Shown here one piece after another: positions 1 through 9,637 of a stretch of 43,049 nucleotides of DNA. The DNA comes from Polaromonas sp. (GTDB lineage Bacteria; Pseudomonadota; Gammaproteobacteria; Burkholderiales; Burkholderiaceae_C), in the NCBI RefSeq assembly GCF_030682935.1, contig NZ_JAUXNA010000156.1, positions 1-43,049 on the forward strand. Direction: 5' to 3'. How positions within the stretch are numbered: the stretch's first letter is position 1; the number at the start of each line of letters is the position of its first letter. The notes beneath the pieces are model-generated. The model did not search any database, was not told where the DNA came from, and was given only the letters and a program-made list of their open reading frames with translations. The translations under genes were made by a program, and so were the position numbers.

Positions 1-198
1 GGCAGCGGCTCTGGCAGCCAGACCTTTGGCGGCGGTTTTACTCAGCAGCAATCTACCGGTTCTGGCCCGCTTTCCTCCAATCCTTCGAACCCCGGCACTG
101 GCTCCGGACCGACGTTAACCAGTCCTTCGAACCCCGGCTCCGGATCGACGTTGACCAGTCCTACGGCACCCGCCACCGGCTCCGGAACGATACGTTGA
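1..198 (+). CDS. 3' end of an unrecognised protein with repetitive Gly/Ser/Pro/Thr tail (partial)
   Basis: Frame 1 is open from the left edge to a TGA at 196-198, so only the last 65 residues are present. The tail is low complexity. It begins with a Gly-Ser run and then has imperfect repeats of about 12-14 residues built on Pro-Ser-Asn-Pro-Gly, Gly-Ser-Gly and Thr-Leu-Thr-Ser. At DNA level a 16-base block starting TCCTTCGAAC recurs 42 bases apart (81 and 123). Such tails occur as flexible linkers or C-terminal extensions of secreted and envelope proteins, but no domain is visible and I do not assign a function. It converges on the RNA methyltransferase gene that ends at 457. Confidence 0.5.
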   Translation, partial: GSGSGSQTFGGGFTQQQSTGSGPLSSNPSNPGTGSGPTLTSPSNPGSGSTLTSPTAPATGSGTIR

Positions 199-456
199 CC
201 AATCCGTACTAAGGGCCGCAATAACCCTAGGGCTGCCACCTTATCTTGCGCAATCTGGCGGATTTTCGGATCGGAATGTGATGCCGAATAGCGGTATTGT
301 GCTCGTCAGGCATGGGGCGGATAAGTGAATCGTTCCGAGTGATCCACATTCTGCGGCAGACATTGCTTGACGTAGCGCATTCTTGCACTAACGCCAGCTC
401 GCTCACTGCGCGCAGCTCCCTGCCCCCGAGGGGCCGTGCTTTCCTTGCCTTCTGGT
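199..456. other. Intergenic region between convergent genes, nothing recognised
   Basis: These 258 bases lie between the stop of the left-edge gene and the stop of the RNA methyltransferase gene. I see no tRNA, no convincing hairpin with a T-run and no conserved reading frame. A short minus-strand frame crosses it but has no recognisable protein features. Confidence 0.4.
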
Positions 457-1251
457 TCAGGGTTTGACGGTCTGCGACAAGGCACTGGCGTGCAGGCAAA
501 TGGCCGCAGCGGCCGCTACATTGAGCGACTCTTCGCCCCCGGGCTGGTCAATACGCACCGACAGGCTGGCCCTGGCCATCAGATCGTCACTGACGCCCTG
601 CCCTTCATGGCCCATGGCCCAGGCGCAGGGCATAGGCAGTGGCTGCTGATGCAGAAAACTGCCGTGGTGCGAGCTGGTGACCACGATGGGAATGGTCAGC
701 GCAGCCAGCGCAGCCGGTTCTACACCCTCCACCAGCTGCAAGGAAAAATGGGCCCCCATGCCCGCACGCAGCACTTTGGGCGACCAGAGTGCGGCCGTGC
801 CTTTGAGCGCAATGATCTGCCTGAAACCAAACGCCGCCGCACTGCGCAAGATGGAGCCGACATTGCCGGCGTCCTGCACGCGGTCCAGGATGACCGAGGC
901 AGCACCCGGCAGCCATGCCGGCGCAGCGGGCAGATCAAGTACAAATCCCATGCGGGCCGGGGACTCCAGGCCACTTATTTCGGGCAACAGCGCGTCTGGA
1001 ATTACTATGTTTTTAATAGCTACTTGCGTCCATTCAACGGGCGCTAGAGGCCAAAAAGATGCCGAAAATACAGCCATGACCGGTTTGAAACCGCGTGCCA
1101 GCGCGGCACGGCACAGGTGGTCCCCCTCCAGCCATACCCGCTGCTGTTTTCGGTACGCCGTGCTGTCCTGCGAAAGCTTGCGCAACTCCTTGATCAGCGG
1201 GTTGTCGCGTGACGTGATCTGGATGACGGGTACGGAAAAACCGCTGCTCAC
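457..1251 (-). CDS. TrmH/SpoU-family RNA 2'-O-methyltransferase
   Basis: A 264-residue SPOUT-class methyltransferase expected to methylate a ribose 2'-OH in rRNA or tRNA with S-adenosylmethionine. All three SpoU motifs are visible: [20 protein letters not shown] at about 123-142, GHEGQGVS at about 214-221, and [14 protein letters not shown] at about 238-251. The N-terminal part (about 11-105) resembles the substrate-binding domain of RlmB-like enzymes. The start is GTG at 1251; its GTGA overlaps the rnhB stop by 4 bases, so the two are probably translationally coupled. Residues about 66-84 are encoded by an in-frame copy of the interspersed repeat described in the findings. The exact RNA target cannot be told from sequence, so no symbol is given. 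Confidence 0.9.
   Translation of the reverse strand: MSSGFSVPVIQITSRDNPLIKELRKLSQDSTAYRKQQRVWLEGDHLCRAALARGFKPVMAVFSASFWPLAPVEWTQVAIKNIVIPDALLPEISGLESPARMGFVLDLPAAPAWLPGAASVILDRVQDAGNVGSILRSAAAFGFRQIIALKGTAALWSPKVLRAGMGAHFSLQLVEGVEPAALAALTIPIVVTSSHHGSFLHQQPLPMPCAWAMGHEGQGVSDDLMARASLSVRIDQPGGEESLNVAAAAAICLHASALSQTVKP
1004..1058 (+). repeat. Interspersed repeat, copy 1 (inside the RNA methyltransferase gene)
   Basis: Reads ACTAT, eight bases, ATAGC, then TACTTGCG, a variable stretch, GGGCGCTAGAGGCC and AAAAAG. This is the best-preserved copy in the window. It lies in frame in the methyltransferase gene and encodes the segment around [16 protein letters not shown]. Confidence 0.6.
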
Positions 1252-1865
1252 CGCAGAACCTCGGCCACAGGCGCAAACGACCTTCGGTGCTGCGGACAGG
1301 CGCCATGCTCACGCAGCGCGGCCAGGTGCTTGACCGTGCCGTAACCCTTGTGGCCGGAAAAACCATACTGCGGGTATTCGAGGTGGAACTCGGCACACCA
1401 GCGGTCCCGGTACACCTTGGCCAAAATGGAGGCAGCAGAGATGCACGGCACGAGGGCGTCTCCCTTGACAATAGCTTCAGCCAGAATGCTCAGCGTCGGC
1501 AGACGGTTGCCGTCCACCAGCACCTTATTGGGTTTGAGCCGCAAGCCCTCGACCGCACGCTTCATGGCGAGCATGGTGGCCTGCAAAATATTCAAGGTGT
1601 CAATTTCTTCCACGCTGGCTTGCCCAATCGAGCAGCACAACGCCTTGGCGCGGATTTCGTCGTAGAGCTTTTCCCGCCGCAGTGCGGTAAGTTTTTTGGA
1701 ATCAGCCAGTCCCTTGATGGGGTTGAGGTCGTCCAGGATGACCGCCGCCGCCACCACGGGCCCCGCCAGCGGCCCGCGCCCCGCTTCATCCACCCCGGCG
1801 ATCAGTCCCGGAACGTACCAGGACAGGGGTGTTTGCTCAGGCTTCAAGTATTTTCTGGATTGCAT
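1248..1865 (-). CDS. rnhB: Ribonuclease HII
   Basis: RNase HII cuts the RNA strand of RNA/DNA hybrids and starts removal of single ribonucleotides from DNA. With the ATG at 1865 it is 205 residues, the usual length. The signature [12 protein letters not shown] gives the first catalytic Asp-Glu pair (about D26, E27); further acidic residues sit in LVDGN (about D118) and KVYRDRW (about D154). The frame extends upstream to an ATG at 1904 and a TTG at 1928, both deep inside lpxB. I prefer 1865, which still overlaps the lpxB end by 29 bases. No start has a clear ribosome-binding site. It lies downstream of lpxB, as in E. coli and many other proteobacteria. Confidence 0.93.
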   Translation of the reverse strand: MQSRKYLKPEQTPLSWYVPGLIAGVDEAGRGPLAGPVVAAAVILDDLNPIKGLADSKKLTALRREKLYDEIRAKALCCSIGQASVEEIDTLNILQATMLAMKRAVEGLRLKPNKVLVDGNRLPTLSILAEAIVKGDALVPCISAASILAKVYRDRWCAEFHLEYPQYGFSGHKGYGTVKHLAALREHGACPQHRRSFAPVAEVLR

Positions 1866-3057
1866 TGCTGGCCAATTGTGAAGTGTCGCGCTGCAGCTCG
1901 GCATGCAGCGTTGTGAATCGTTGTTCAACCGTCGCTATTTTTTCGGGTGCTGAATATTTTGCGTCCACCCACGCCAGCAGCGCAGCCGCCAGCGCTTCGG
2001 GCGTGGCCGCTTCCTGCAGCAATTCGGGCACGACAAAATCCCGGCAGAGAATATTGGGCAAGCCCACCCAGGGCTGCAGCTTTTTACGCCGCATGATCTG
2101 CCACGACAGCCAGTTCATGTTGTAGGCAATCACCATGGGCCGCTTGAACAAGGCGGCTTCCAGCGTGGCGGTGCCACTGGCAATCAGCGTGACATCGCAG
2201 GCGGCCAGCGCCGTGTGCGACTGGCCCTCGAGAATCTGCAGATCAGCCCGCACACCGGCTTCATCGGCCAGCCGCTCAATCTGGCGTTTCAGCAAGGGAA
2301 TTGCAGGAACTATGAATTTGATAGCTGGCCGCGCCCGTTTAACAAGGCCCGCAGCCTTGAAGAACCTGCTGGCGAGGTACTTTATTTCGGATTCGCGGCT
2401 GCCCGGCAAAATGGCAATGACCGTATCGTCAACCTGCAGGCCCAGCTTGCGTCTGGCCGCCAGCCGGTCGGGCCGCATGGGAATCACATTGGCCAGCGGG
2501 TGCCCCACATAGGTCGCTGCAATCCCGTGGGCGGCCAGCAAGGCGGGCTCAAACGGAAAAATGCACAGCACATGGTCCACACTGCGCCTGATTTTCTCAA
2601 CGCGGTCCGCCCGCCAGGCCCAAACGGCGGGGCTGACAAAATGGACGGTCTTGATACCGTGGCTTTTGAGCGCGGCCTCAAGATCGAGGTTGAAATCGGG
2701 GGCATCCACACCGATGAAAATGTCGGGACGCGGGTCTTGCCCGCCCAGCAGCCGCTGTTTCAGCCGTTCCCGGATGCCGACGATTTCACGGTAGTGGCGC
2801 AGCACCTCGACATAACCCCGCACCGCCAGCTTGTCACTGGGCCACCAGGCCTGAAACCCACGGCGCGCCATCTGCGGCCCGCCTATGCCGCTGCAGGTCA
2901 GGGCCGGCCAGCGCGCTTTGAGGCCATCGAGCAGCAAGCCCGCCAGCAAGTCACCGGAAGTTTCGCCCGCAACCATGGCCACGTTGGGCGCGGACTGCGT
3001 GGCGGCAGGCCCACCGGCCTCGCTCCGGGGGGGCAGAGGGGGTGGCGCAAACGACAT
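1837..3057 (-). CDS. lpxB: Lipid-A-disaccharide synthase
   Basis: A 406-residue GT19 glycosyltransferase that joins UDP-2,3-diacylglucosamine to lipid X, giving the tetra-acylated disaccharide 1-phosphate of lipid A. It is a peripheral inner-membrane enzyme. Visible hallmarks are [11 protein letters not shown] near residues 30-40, SPAVWAWR near 145, and the sugar-nucleotide-binding half with LPGSRESEI and [11 protein letters not shown]. About 25 extra residues rich in Pro and Ala precede the conserved start; the ATG at 3057 lies 6 bases after the lpxA stop, which supports it. A degenerate copy of the interspersed repeat may lie in frame at 2309-2352. Confidence 0.96.
   Translation of the reverse strand: MSFAPPPLPPRSEAGGPAATQSAPNVAMVAGETSGDLLAGLLLDGLKARWPALTCSGIGGPQMARRGFQAWWPSDKLAVRGYVEVLRHYREIVGIRERLKQRLLGGQDPRPDIFIGVDAPDFNLDLEAALKSHGIKTVHFVSPAVWAWRADRVEKIRRSVDHVLCIFPFEPALLAAHGIAATYVGHPLANVIPMRPDRLAARRKLGLQVDDTVIAILPGSRESEIKYLASRFFKAAGLVKRARPAIKFIVPAIPLLKRQIERLADEAGVRADLQILEGQSHTALAACDVTLIASGTATLEAALFKRPMVIAYNMNWLSWQIMRRKKLQPWVGLPNILCRDFVVPELLQEAATPEALAAALLAWVDAKYSAPEKIATVEQRFTTLHAELQRDTSQLASNAIQKILEA
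2309..2352 (+). repeat. Possible degenerate interspersed repeat, copy 2 (inside lpxB)
   Basis: ACTATGAATTTGATAGCTGG followed by GCGCCCG resembles the left half of the repeat seen at 1004. The right half is not preserved. It lies in a variable part of lpxB, so chance similarity is possible. Confidence 0.3.
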
Positions 3058-3063
3058 CAGCGC

Positions 3064-3876
3064 CTAGCGGACGATACCGCGCTGCGGAGCGGTTTTTTGT
3101 AAAAAGGAGAGCATCATCTGCACATCTGGCAATGACTCCGGATACTTTTCAGTCAACCCGGCAATTCGAACTTGCGCCTGCACCAGCGTGAGGTCGTCGC
3201 GGTACAAGGCCTTGTGCATGGCTTTGACGGCAGAAATCCGTTCGGAAGAAAAGCCCCGGCGCCGCAGCCCTTCAAAATTCATGGAGCGGGCCTGGGCCGG
3301 CTGGCCTTGCGACATCACGAAAGGCGGCAAATCTGCCAGCAGCAGCGAACACATGGCCGTCATGCTGTGCGCACCCAGACGGACAAACTGGTGCACCACC
3401 GTGAACCCGCCCAGTATGACCCAATCATCCACCGTCACATGGCCTGCCAGCTGGGAGTTGTTGGCAAAAATGGTGTGGTTGCCTACCATGCAGTCGTGCG
3501 CCAGGTGCACATACGCCATGATCCAGTTGTCATCGCCCACGCGCGTCACGCCACTGTCGCCCGGCGAGCCGATGTTGAAGGTGCAAAACTCGCGAACGGT
3601 ATTGCGGTCACCGATCACCAGCTCGCAGGGCTCGCCCGCGTACTTTTTGTCCTGCGGAATCGCGCCCAGCGAATTGAACTGAAAAATCCGGTTGTCGCGG
3701 CCTATCGTGGTGTGGCCCTCGATCACGCAATGCGCGCCGATGCGGGTGCCGGCCCCCACCCGCACGTGCGGGCCAATCACGGTGTAAGGCCCGACGCTCA
3801 CGGAACTGTCGAGCTGGGCCGCTGGATCAACCAGCGCCGTGGCATGAATGCCGGGCATGGCAGCAGGCAGCGTCAT
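3064..3876 (-). CDS. lpxA: UDP-N-acetylglucosamine O-acyltransferase
   Basis: First enzyme of lipid A synthesis: transfers a 3-hydroxyacyl chain from acyl carrier protein to the 3-OH of UDP-GlcNAc in the cytoplasm. The protein is 270 residues from the ATG at 3876. The N-terminal two thirds is a left-handed beta helix of hexapeptide repeats. The conserved block [13 protein letters not shown] carries the catalytic His (about H127). The C-terminal part (about residues 195-270) is the helical acyltransferase domain, including the conserved [11 protein letters not shown] stretch. A TTG at 3894 would add six residues and overlap the fabZ stop. I prefer the ATG, 10 bases past that stop. Confidence 0.95.
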   Translation of the reverse strand: MTLPAAMPGIHATALVDPAAQLDSSVSVGPYTVIGPHVRVGAGTRIGAHCVIEGHTTIGRDNRIFQFNSLGAIPQDKKYAGEPCELVIGDRNTVREFCTFNIGSPGDSGVTRVGDDNWIMAYVHLAHDCMVGNHTIFANNSQLAGHVTVDDWVILGGFTVVHQFVRLGAHSMTAMCSLLLADLPPFVMSQGQPAQARSMNFEGLRRRGFSSERISAVKAMHKALYRDDLTLVQAQVRIAGLTEKYPESLPDVQMMLSFLQKTAPQRGIVR

Positions 3877-3886
3877 GTCGCCGCGC

Positions 3887-4324
3887 TCAGGCAAGGGTGC
3901 GCATGGTGCACATCAACTCGGCCTCGCAAGCGACGTTCTCGCCGACCCGCGTGACACCCTTGAACTTGAAAATGCCGGACTTCATGCGCGTCAACTCCAC
4001 GTCCATGATCAACTGGTCGCCCGGCTCCACGGGCCGCTTGAAACGGGCGCCGTCAATGCCGGCAAAGTAATACACCGTCTTGTCGTCGAGCGTCACGTCC
4101 AGGGTGTCAAAGGCCAGCAAGGCCGCCGCCTGCGCCATGGCTTCGAGCATCAGCACGCCGGGCATGACCGGATGGTGGGGGAAATGCCCCACAAAAAAAG
4201 GCTCGTTGATCGTGACGTTCTTGAGCGCCTTGATTCTTTTGCCTTTTTCGATTTCAAGCACACGGTCAACCAGCAAAAACGGGTAGCGATGCGGCAACTT
4301 TTTAAGGATTTGGTGAATGTCCAT
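3887..4324 (-). CDS. fabZ: 3-hydroxyacyl-ACP dehydratase FabZ
   Basis: Dehydrates 3-hydroxyacyl-ACP to trans-2-enoyl-ACP in fatty-acid elongation and so competes with LpxA and LpxD for the same acyl chains, which explains its place between them. It is a hot-dog-fold protein of 145 residues, the normal length. The conserved start [20 protein letters not shown] is followed by [20 protein letters not shown], with the active-site His (about H47) and Glu (about E61). The frame is open much further upstream, but that extension is lpxD sequence in another frame. Two adjacent ATGs lie at 4327 and 4324; either start overlaps the lpxD end by about 25 bases. Confidence 0.95.
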   Translation of the reverse strand: MDIHQILKKLPHRYPFLLVDRVLEIEKGKRIKALKNVTINEPFFVGHFPHHPVMPGVLMLEAMAQAAALLAFDTLDVTLDDKTVYYFAGIDGARFKRPVEPGDQLIMDVELTRMKSGIFKFKGVTRVGENVACEAELMCTMRTLA

Positions 4325-5390
4325 CATGATTTTTCTTGAATGTGCCTTGGATCTGCAATATGGATTTTTCAGCCTGCCGGAGTCTTTCACGCAAAACGTG
4401 AAGCTGCTTGAGCGTTGCGGCATTTTTTTCCCAGGCCGCATTGTCGTCGATAGGAAAGAGGCCGGTATAGTGCCCAGGCTTCAGAATTGAGCGTGTCACC
4501 ACGGAAGCCGCCGAAACATGCACATGGTCGGCCAGGCGCAAGTGGCCCAGCACGACGGCGCCGCCGCCCACCGTGCAATGCGCGCCAATCGTTGCGCTGC
4601 CCGCCACACCGGCGCAACCGGCCAGGGCGGTATGCTTGCCGATCCGGACGTTGTGACCAATCTGCACCAGGTTATCGAGCTTGACGCCGTCGTCCAGCAC
4701 GGTGTCCTGCAAAGCGCCCCGGTCAATACAGGTGTTGGCACCAATTTCCACATCATTGCCGATCTGTACCGCACCGAGCTGCTCGATCTTGACCCACTGG
4801 CCCTCGTGCGCCGCAAAGCCGAAGCCATCAGCGCCGATCACCGCGCCAGAATGAACGATGCAGCGCTCGCCGATACGGCAGCCGTCGGCCACGGTGACCC
4901 GGGCTGACAGGCGGCTGTCGGCGCCAATGAACACCTGCCGCCCAATCACGCAATGCTCCGCAATGCGCGCGCCCGAACCAATCACGGCACCCGCCGCGAC
5001 ACATGCGAACGCCCCGATCGAAACGCCCGCACCGAGTTTGGCATCAGGATCAATAAAGGCGCTGGGATGAATCTGCGGCGTTGATGCCGGAAAATGCTGG
5101 CGCTTCCAGAGTTGCGTGAGGAGCGCGAAGTAATGGTAGGGATCGTCCACCACGATGCAGGCACCGCGGCCTACGGCGGCTTCGCGGGCAGCAGGCCCCA
5201 CCACCACACAGCCCGCAGCAGACTGTGCAAGCTGGCCAAGGTACTTGGGGTGACTAAGGAAGGTCAGATCACGTGGACCGGCCGCCTCCAGCGTGGACAG
5301 CCGCTCAATCAGCAGTTCCGGATTGCCCACCAGTTCGCCCTGCGCCTTGTCAGCCAGGGACTGGACAATATCAGCAAGCCGAAGCGTCAC
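4302..5390 (-). CDS. lpxD: UDP-3-O-(3-hydroxyacyl)glucosamine N-acyltransferase
   Basis: Third step of lipid A synthesis: adds a 3-hydroxyacyl chain from ACP to the 2-amino group of UDP-3-O-acylglucosamine. At 362 residues it is slightly longer than the E. coli enzyme. Residues 1-100 form the LpxD-specific uridine-binding domain ([13 protein letters not shown]). Residues about 105-320 are left-handed beta-helix hexapeptide repeats, with the catalytic His in [11 protein letters not shown] (about H246). The C terminus is a charged helix. The start is GTG at 5390, since no in-frame ATG gives a family-like N terminus. It lies 47 bases after the skp stop. Confidence 0.95.
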   Translation of the reverse strand: MTLRLADIVQSLADKAQGELVGNPELLIERLSTLEAAGPRDLTFLSHPKYLGQLAQSAAGCVVVGPAAREAAVGRGACIVVDDPYHYFALLTQLWKRQHFPASTPQIHPSAFIDPDAKLGAGVSIGAFACVAAGAVIGSGARIAEHCVIGRQVFIGADSRLSARVTVADGCRIGERCIVHSGAVIGADGFGFAAHEGQWVKIEQLGAVQIGNDVEIGANTCIDRGALQDTVLDDGVKLDNLVQIGHNVRIGKHTALAGCAGVAGSATIGAHCTVGGGAVVLGHLRLADHVHVSAASVVTRSILKPGHYTGLFPIDDNAAWEKNAATLKQLHVLRERLRQAEKSILQIQGTFKKNHDGHSPNP

Positions 5391-5437
5391 GGGGCGTCTG
5401 CCATTTCTACGCTCATGCGTGTGCTGGCCGCCCGCAA

Positions 5438-5944
5438 TTAACGGGAAGCGTTCAGCGCCTTGATCACCTTGTCGGTGATGTCATGCTTGGGATTCACATA
5501 CACCGACTCCTGAAGAATCAGGTCGTACTTCTCGGTTTCAGCCAGCGTTTTAACCACTTTGTTGGCACGTTCGATGACCTGCTGGAGTTCTTCGTTTTTA
5601 CGGGCGTTCAGATCTTCCTGAAATTCGCGGCGCTTGGTCTGAAAGGTTCGGTCCTGATCGACCAGCTGCCTCTGGCGTGTCGTGCGCTGGCTTTCCGCAA
5701 GCGTGGGCGCCTCGCGCTCGAACTTGTCGGACAGCGTTTTGAGCTGGGTCGCAAGATCGCCCAGCTCTTTTTCGCGCTTGCTAAACTCCTGCTCCAGTTT
5801 GGTCTGGGCCGTTTTAGCTGAGTTGGCTTCGCGAAAAATCCGGTCCAGATTCACCACACCGACCTTGAACTCCTGCGCACTGGCGGTGAAGCCAACCAAC
5901 GCAATGGCAAGACCCAGGAAAATTTTGCTTGAAAAATGCTTCAT
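5438..5944 (-). CDS. skp: Periplasmic chaperone Skp/OmpH
   Basis: Periplasmic chaperone that holds unfolded outer-membrane proteins on their way to the BAM complex. The 168-residue precursor begins with a clear signal peptide ([12 protein letters not shown], hydrophobic core, cleavage after TASA near residue 23). The mature part starts [12 protein letters not shown], typical of the family, followed by long charged helices (about residues 40-125) forming the tentacle-like coiled coil. The ATG shares one base with the bamA stop (TAATG), so translation is probably coupled to bamA, whose clients it serves. Confidence 0.93.
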   Translation of the reverse strand: MKHFSSKIFLGLAIALVGFTASAQEFKVGVVNLDRIFREANSAKTAQTKLEQEFSKREKELGDLATQLKTLSDKFEREAPTLAESQRTTRQRQLVDQDRTFQTKRREFQEDLNARKNEELQQVIERANKVVKTLAETEKYDLILQESVYVNPKHDITDKVIKALNASR

Positions 5945-8247
5945 TAGAAAGATGTACCAATTTGAAATTGCAAGCGTTCGATTTTATCTTGCGCCTGTTT
6001 ACGTAGGGGCACCGCATAAGCGATGCGCAAAGGACCTACAGGAGAAATCCAGCTGATGCCGATCCCGCTGGAAACTCTCAGATCGTTGAAGTTATAGCTC
6101 TCTTTTTCACCAAACACGTTGCCTGCATCTACAAACCCGTAGAGGCGAAGGGTGCGGTCATTCCCGGCACCCGGGAATGGCGCCAGCACTTCGGCATTGA
6201 GTGTGAGCTTTTTGGGGCCGCCAAGCGCCAAGGTGGGATCCAGGAGATCGCGCGGTCCCAAAGAGCCCTGCTGAAATCCGCGCACCGAACCCAGTCCGCC
6301 GGAGTAGTAATTCTTGAAAATCGAGAAAGTTTGGCCGCTCAGGCCTTTACCCCAGCCCAATTCCCCATTCAGCGCCACCGTGAACTGCTTGTTGATCGGT
6401 ATGTATTGCTGGATCTGGTAATTGGCGCGCACAAACCTGACATCGCCTGCCACGCCCCAGTCGCCATACAGTCGCTGGTAGCGCCCAGTCGTCGGTACCA
6501 GCGCACTGTCCCTGTTGTCACGCGACCAGCCCACGGTCAAGGGCACGGAGTTGGTCTTGTAGCCGCGCTCCTCAGCGTACAGACGGTAAGGATTGGGAAG
6601 ACCGGTGCCCGGCACAATCGTCAACGACTCGTATCCCGTGCCGAAATAAACCGTATCGTTCTCGGTGAAGGGAACGCCGAAACGAATACTGGCGCCCCGG
6701 GTCTTCAGGCTGTAGTCGCCGCCCTGGCCAGACAGCGGCTTGGAGGTGCGGTCATAGACGTCAATGGTGCGCGAAATGCCATCGGCCGTGAAATACGGGT
6801 CAATCGTGCTCAGGACAAGCTGACGGTTTGACTTGCTGGTATTGAGTTCAATGCCCAGGTAGTTGCCCGAACCAAAAACGTTTTCTTGCCGGATGCCAAA
6901 CATCAGGGAAAGTTTGTCGGCACTGGAAAAACCCGCACCCAATTGCAGGTTGCCGGTGGGTTTTTCAGCCACGGCCACCGTCAGGTCTACCTGGTCCGCC
7001 GTGCCCGTAACTTCCTGGGTCTCCACATTCACATCGGTAAAGAAGCCCAAACGGTCTACGCGATCACGAGAAAGGCGAATTTTGTCGCCGTCGTACCAGG
7101 ACGATTCGAACTGGCGGAACTCCCGCCTGACGACCTCGTCGCGCGTGCGGTTGTTGCCCGTCACATTGATGCGCCGTACATAGGCCCGGCGCGAAGGCTC
7201 GGCCTGCAGCACAAAAGCCACCCGGTTGTTAACCCGGTCAATTTCGGGTGTGGCCTCGACCTTGGCAAAAGCAAATCCAAAAGTACCGAAGTAGTCGGTA
7301 AAGGCCTTGGTCGTTTCAGCCACCGAATCGGCGTTGTAAGGCTCGCCAGGCTTGATGGACACCAGGGATTTGAATTCTTCCTCCTTGCCCAGGTAATTGC
7401 CTTCGAGCTTGACACCCGACACCACGAAACGCGCGCCCTCAGTCACATTGACGGTGACCGCGATGCTCTGCTTATCGGGAGAAATCGCAACCTGGGTTGA
7501 ATCCACCCTGAACTCAAGATACCCACGCGACAGGTAGTAGGAACGCAAGGTCTCGATATCCGCATTGAGCTTGGACCGCGAATAGCGGTCGGACTTGGTG
7601 TACCAGCTCAGCCAGCCACCGGTATCCTGGTCAAACAACCCCAACAGCGTGGATTCGCTGAAAGCCTTGTTACCCGTGATGTGAATTTCCTTGATTTTGG
7701 CCACATCGCCTTCGACAACGCTGAAAGTCAGGTTCACGCGGTTGCGCTCAATCGGCGTCACTGTCGTGATCACCTCGACACCGTACAGACTCTTGTTGAT
7801 GTACTGACGTTTGAGCTCCTGCTCGGCCTTGTCGGCAAGCGCCTTGTCAAAAGGCTGGCCATCGGAAATACCGGCGTCACGAAGCGCCTTTTTAAGCACG
7901 TCCTTATCGAATTCCTTGGTCCCGACAAAGTCTACATCGGCGACGGTGGGACGCTCTTCAACAATGACAACCAGCACGTCACCGCTGACTTCAAGCCGCA
8001 CGTCCTTGAACAAACCCAAACCAAACAGCGCGCGAATGGCCGTGGAGCCCTTGTCGTCGTTGTAGGTTTCACCCACGCGAAAAGGCAGCGAGGCGAAAAT
8101 CGTCCCCGGCTCGACGCGCTGCAAGCCCTCAACCCGGATGTCACGAACCGTAAATGGATCAACGGCCCACGCGGCATTGACCATGAACAAACCGGCGGCA
8201 ATAGCGCAGACTGCACGAACTTTGAATCGATTGAATTGTTTTTGCAT
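5944..8247 (-). CDS. bamA: Outer-membrane protein assembly factor BamA
   Basis: Central Omp85 protein of the BAM machine that folds and inserts beta-barrel proteins into the outer membrane. The 767-residue precursor has a signal peptide cleaved after NAAWA (about residue 28). Five POTRA domains follow (about 30-350; the first begins FTVRDIRVEGLQRVEPGTIF), then a C-terminal beta barrel (about 430-767). The conserved barrel-loop motif VRGFQQGSLGPRD is present, and the protein ends in Phe (IGTSF), the usual outer-membrane C-terminal signal. It lies between rseP and skp, the common proteobacterial order, 12 bases after the rseP stop. Confidence 0.97.
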   Translation of the reverse strand: MQKQFNRFKVRAVCAIAAGLFMVNAAWAVDPFTVRDIRVEGLQRVEPGTIFASLPFRVGETYNDDKGSTAIRALFGLGLFKDVRLEVSGDVLVVIVEERPTVADVDFVGTKEFDKDVLKKALRDAGISDGQPFDKALADKAEQELKRQYINKSLYGVEVITTVTPIERNRVNLTFSVVEGDVAKIKEIHITGNKAFSESTLLGLFDQDTGGWLSWYTKSDRYSRSKLNADIETLRSYYLSRGYLEFRVDSTQVAISPDKQSIAVTVNVTEGARFVVSGVKLEGNYLGKEEEFKSLVSIKPGEPYNADSVAETTKAFTDYFGTFGFAFAKVEATPEIDRVNNRVAFVLQAEPSRRAYVRRINVTGNNRTRDEVVRREFRQFESSWYDGDKIRLSRDRVDRLGFFTDVNVETQEVTGTADQVDLTVAVAEKPTGNLQLGAGFSSADKLSLMFGIRQENVFGSGNYLGIELNTSKSNRQLVLSTIDPYFTADGISRTIDVYDRTSKPLSGQGGDYSLKTRGASIRFGVPFTENDTVYFGTGYESLTIVPGTGLPNPYRLYAEERGYKTNSVPLTVGWSRDNRDSALVPTTGRYQRLYGDWGVAGDVRFVRANYQIQQYIPINKQFTVALNGELGWGKGLSGQTFSIFKNYYSGGLGSVRGFQQGSLGPRDLLDPTLALGGPKKLTLNAEVLAPFPGAGNDRTLRLYGFVDAGNVFGEKESYNFNDLRVSSGIGISWISPVGPLRIAYAVPLRKQAQDKIERLQFQIGTSF

Positions 8248-8259
8248 GAAATGTTGGAA

Positions 8260-9636
8260 TTAGCCCAAAAGTCGGGCGACATCATTAAACAGGGCGACAG
8301 ACATCATGCCTAACAGGATAGCAACGCCACCGCGCTGAAACCGGTCCATCCAGACGTCAGACACGCCTCGGCCGGTAATTCCCTCCCAAAGATAATACAT
8401 CAGGTGCCCACCGTCCAAAACCGGCAGCGGCAGCAAGTTCAGCACACCCAGACTGACGCTGATCAGTGCAAGAAAAAGCAGATAGGAAGACCAGCCCAGA
8501 CTGGCCGATTTCCCGGCGTAGTCCGCAATGGTGAGCGGTCCACTCAGGTTCTTGAGCGAGGCTTCTCCAATCACCATTTTCCCCATCATCTTCAGCGTGA
8601 GAAGCGACACTTCCCAGGTGCGAACAGCCCCCTGCCACAAGCCATCCAGAGGCCCGTAACGCACAGTCACAAATTCGGGGGGCTCGCCCACGTAGGCGCC
8701 TATCCGGGCCACGGCTACGCCACCCTCCTGCTTGACCTGCGGACTCACCTGCAGCACCAGGGGCTGGCCCGAGCGCAGAATTTGCCAGCGCTGCGGCGCA
8801 GCAGCGGCAGAATTTTCGCCCGATGAAGGCGCGGAACCCCGTATGGTTTCACGCAACTGCTGACCATCGACTATGGCGCGATCGTCCACACGCTGGACCA
8901 CATCGCCCGCACGCAGGCCGGACTTTTCGGCTGCGCCGCCCGCCATCACCTCGCCAATCACGGGCCTGGTCCATGGCCCGAGAATGCCGATTTTCCGGAA
9001 TAGCTGGGCATCCGCTTCGGGCGCATCGAGCTTGCTGAGCGCCAGCAGCACCGTTCGCGACACCGGTGCGGAATCATCGCCCAGCACCAGCGTCAGATCG
9101 CGGCCATCGAGCGCGCCCTGCGTGAGGCGCCAGCGAAGATCCTCAAACGAGCGGACCGTTTCCAGCGCATCCCCCTCGAAAGCCGCCTGCTGGACAGTTT
9201 CCTGGCCACGCAGACCTGCCTGCTCGGCCAGGGAGCCCGCCACAGGACTGGCCAGGACGGCCTTGGGCTCCTGCAAGCCACTCCAGTTGACGATGGCGTA
9301 GAGCAGCACGGCGAGCAGCAAATTGGCCGCAGGACCGGCGGCCACAACGGCCGCGCGGGACTTCAGGGGCTGCGCGTTGAACGCCAGATGGCGCTCGGCG
9401 GGGTCGACCGGGGCCTCGCGCTCGTCGAGCATCTTGACGTAGCCGCCCAAGGGCAGCATGCCAATGGCAAACTCCGTGGGTTTATTTTTGAGTCGCCAGG
9501 TGTAAATGGGCTTGCCAAAGCCAATGGAGAACTTGAGAACCTTGATGCCGCAGGCAACCGCGACCCGGTAATGGCCATACTCGTGGACAGCTATCAGGAT
9601 GCCCAGCGTGACGACAAAAGAAATCAGTGTCAGCAT
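8260..9636 (-). CDS. rseP: Site-2 zinc metalloprotease RseP
   Basis: Intramembrane protease that cleaves the trimmed anti-sigma factor RseA, releasing sigma-E in response to outer-membrane stress, and clears remnant signal peptides. With the ATG at 9636 (one base after the dxr stop) it is 458 residues. The zinc motif HEYGH is at residues 18-22 in the first membrane helix and the third ligand lies in PLPVLDGGHL near the C terminus. Two PDZ domains occupy about residues 110-310 in between. The upstream extension of the frame is dxr sequence and is excluded. Its position before bamA fits a role in envelope quality control. Confidence 0.96.
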   Translation of the reverse strand: MLTLISFVVTLGILIAVHEYGHYRVAVACGIKVLKFSIGFGKPIYTWRLKNKPTEFAIGMLPLGGYVKMLDEREAPVDPAERHLAFNAQPLKSRAAVVAAGPAANLLLAVLLYAIVNWSGLQEPKAVLASPVAGSLAEQAGLRGQETVQQAAFEGDALETVRSFEDLRWRLTQGALDGRDLTLVLGDDSAPVSRTVLLALSKLDAPEADAQLFRKIGILGPWTRPVIGEVMAGGAAEKSGLRAGDVVQRVDDRAIVDGQQLRETIRGSAPSSGENSAAAAPQRWQILRSGQPLVLQVSPQVKQEGGVAVARIGAYVGEPPEFVTVRYGPLDGLWQGAVRTWEVSLLTLKMMGKMVIGEASLKNLSGPLTIADYAGKSASLGWSSYLLFLALISVSLGVLNLLPLPVLDGGHLMYYLWEGITGRGVSDVWMDRFQRGGVAILLGMMSVALFNDVARLLG

Positions 9637-9637
9637 G

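Noticed and set aside
2215-3102. Plus-strand open frame of 295 codons opposite lpxB
   Set aside because: Shadow of lpxB, whose catalytic motifs are all on the minus strand.
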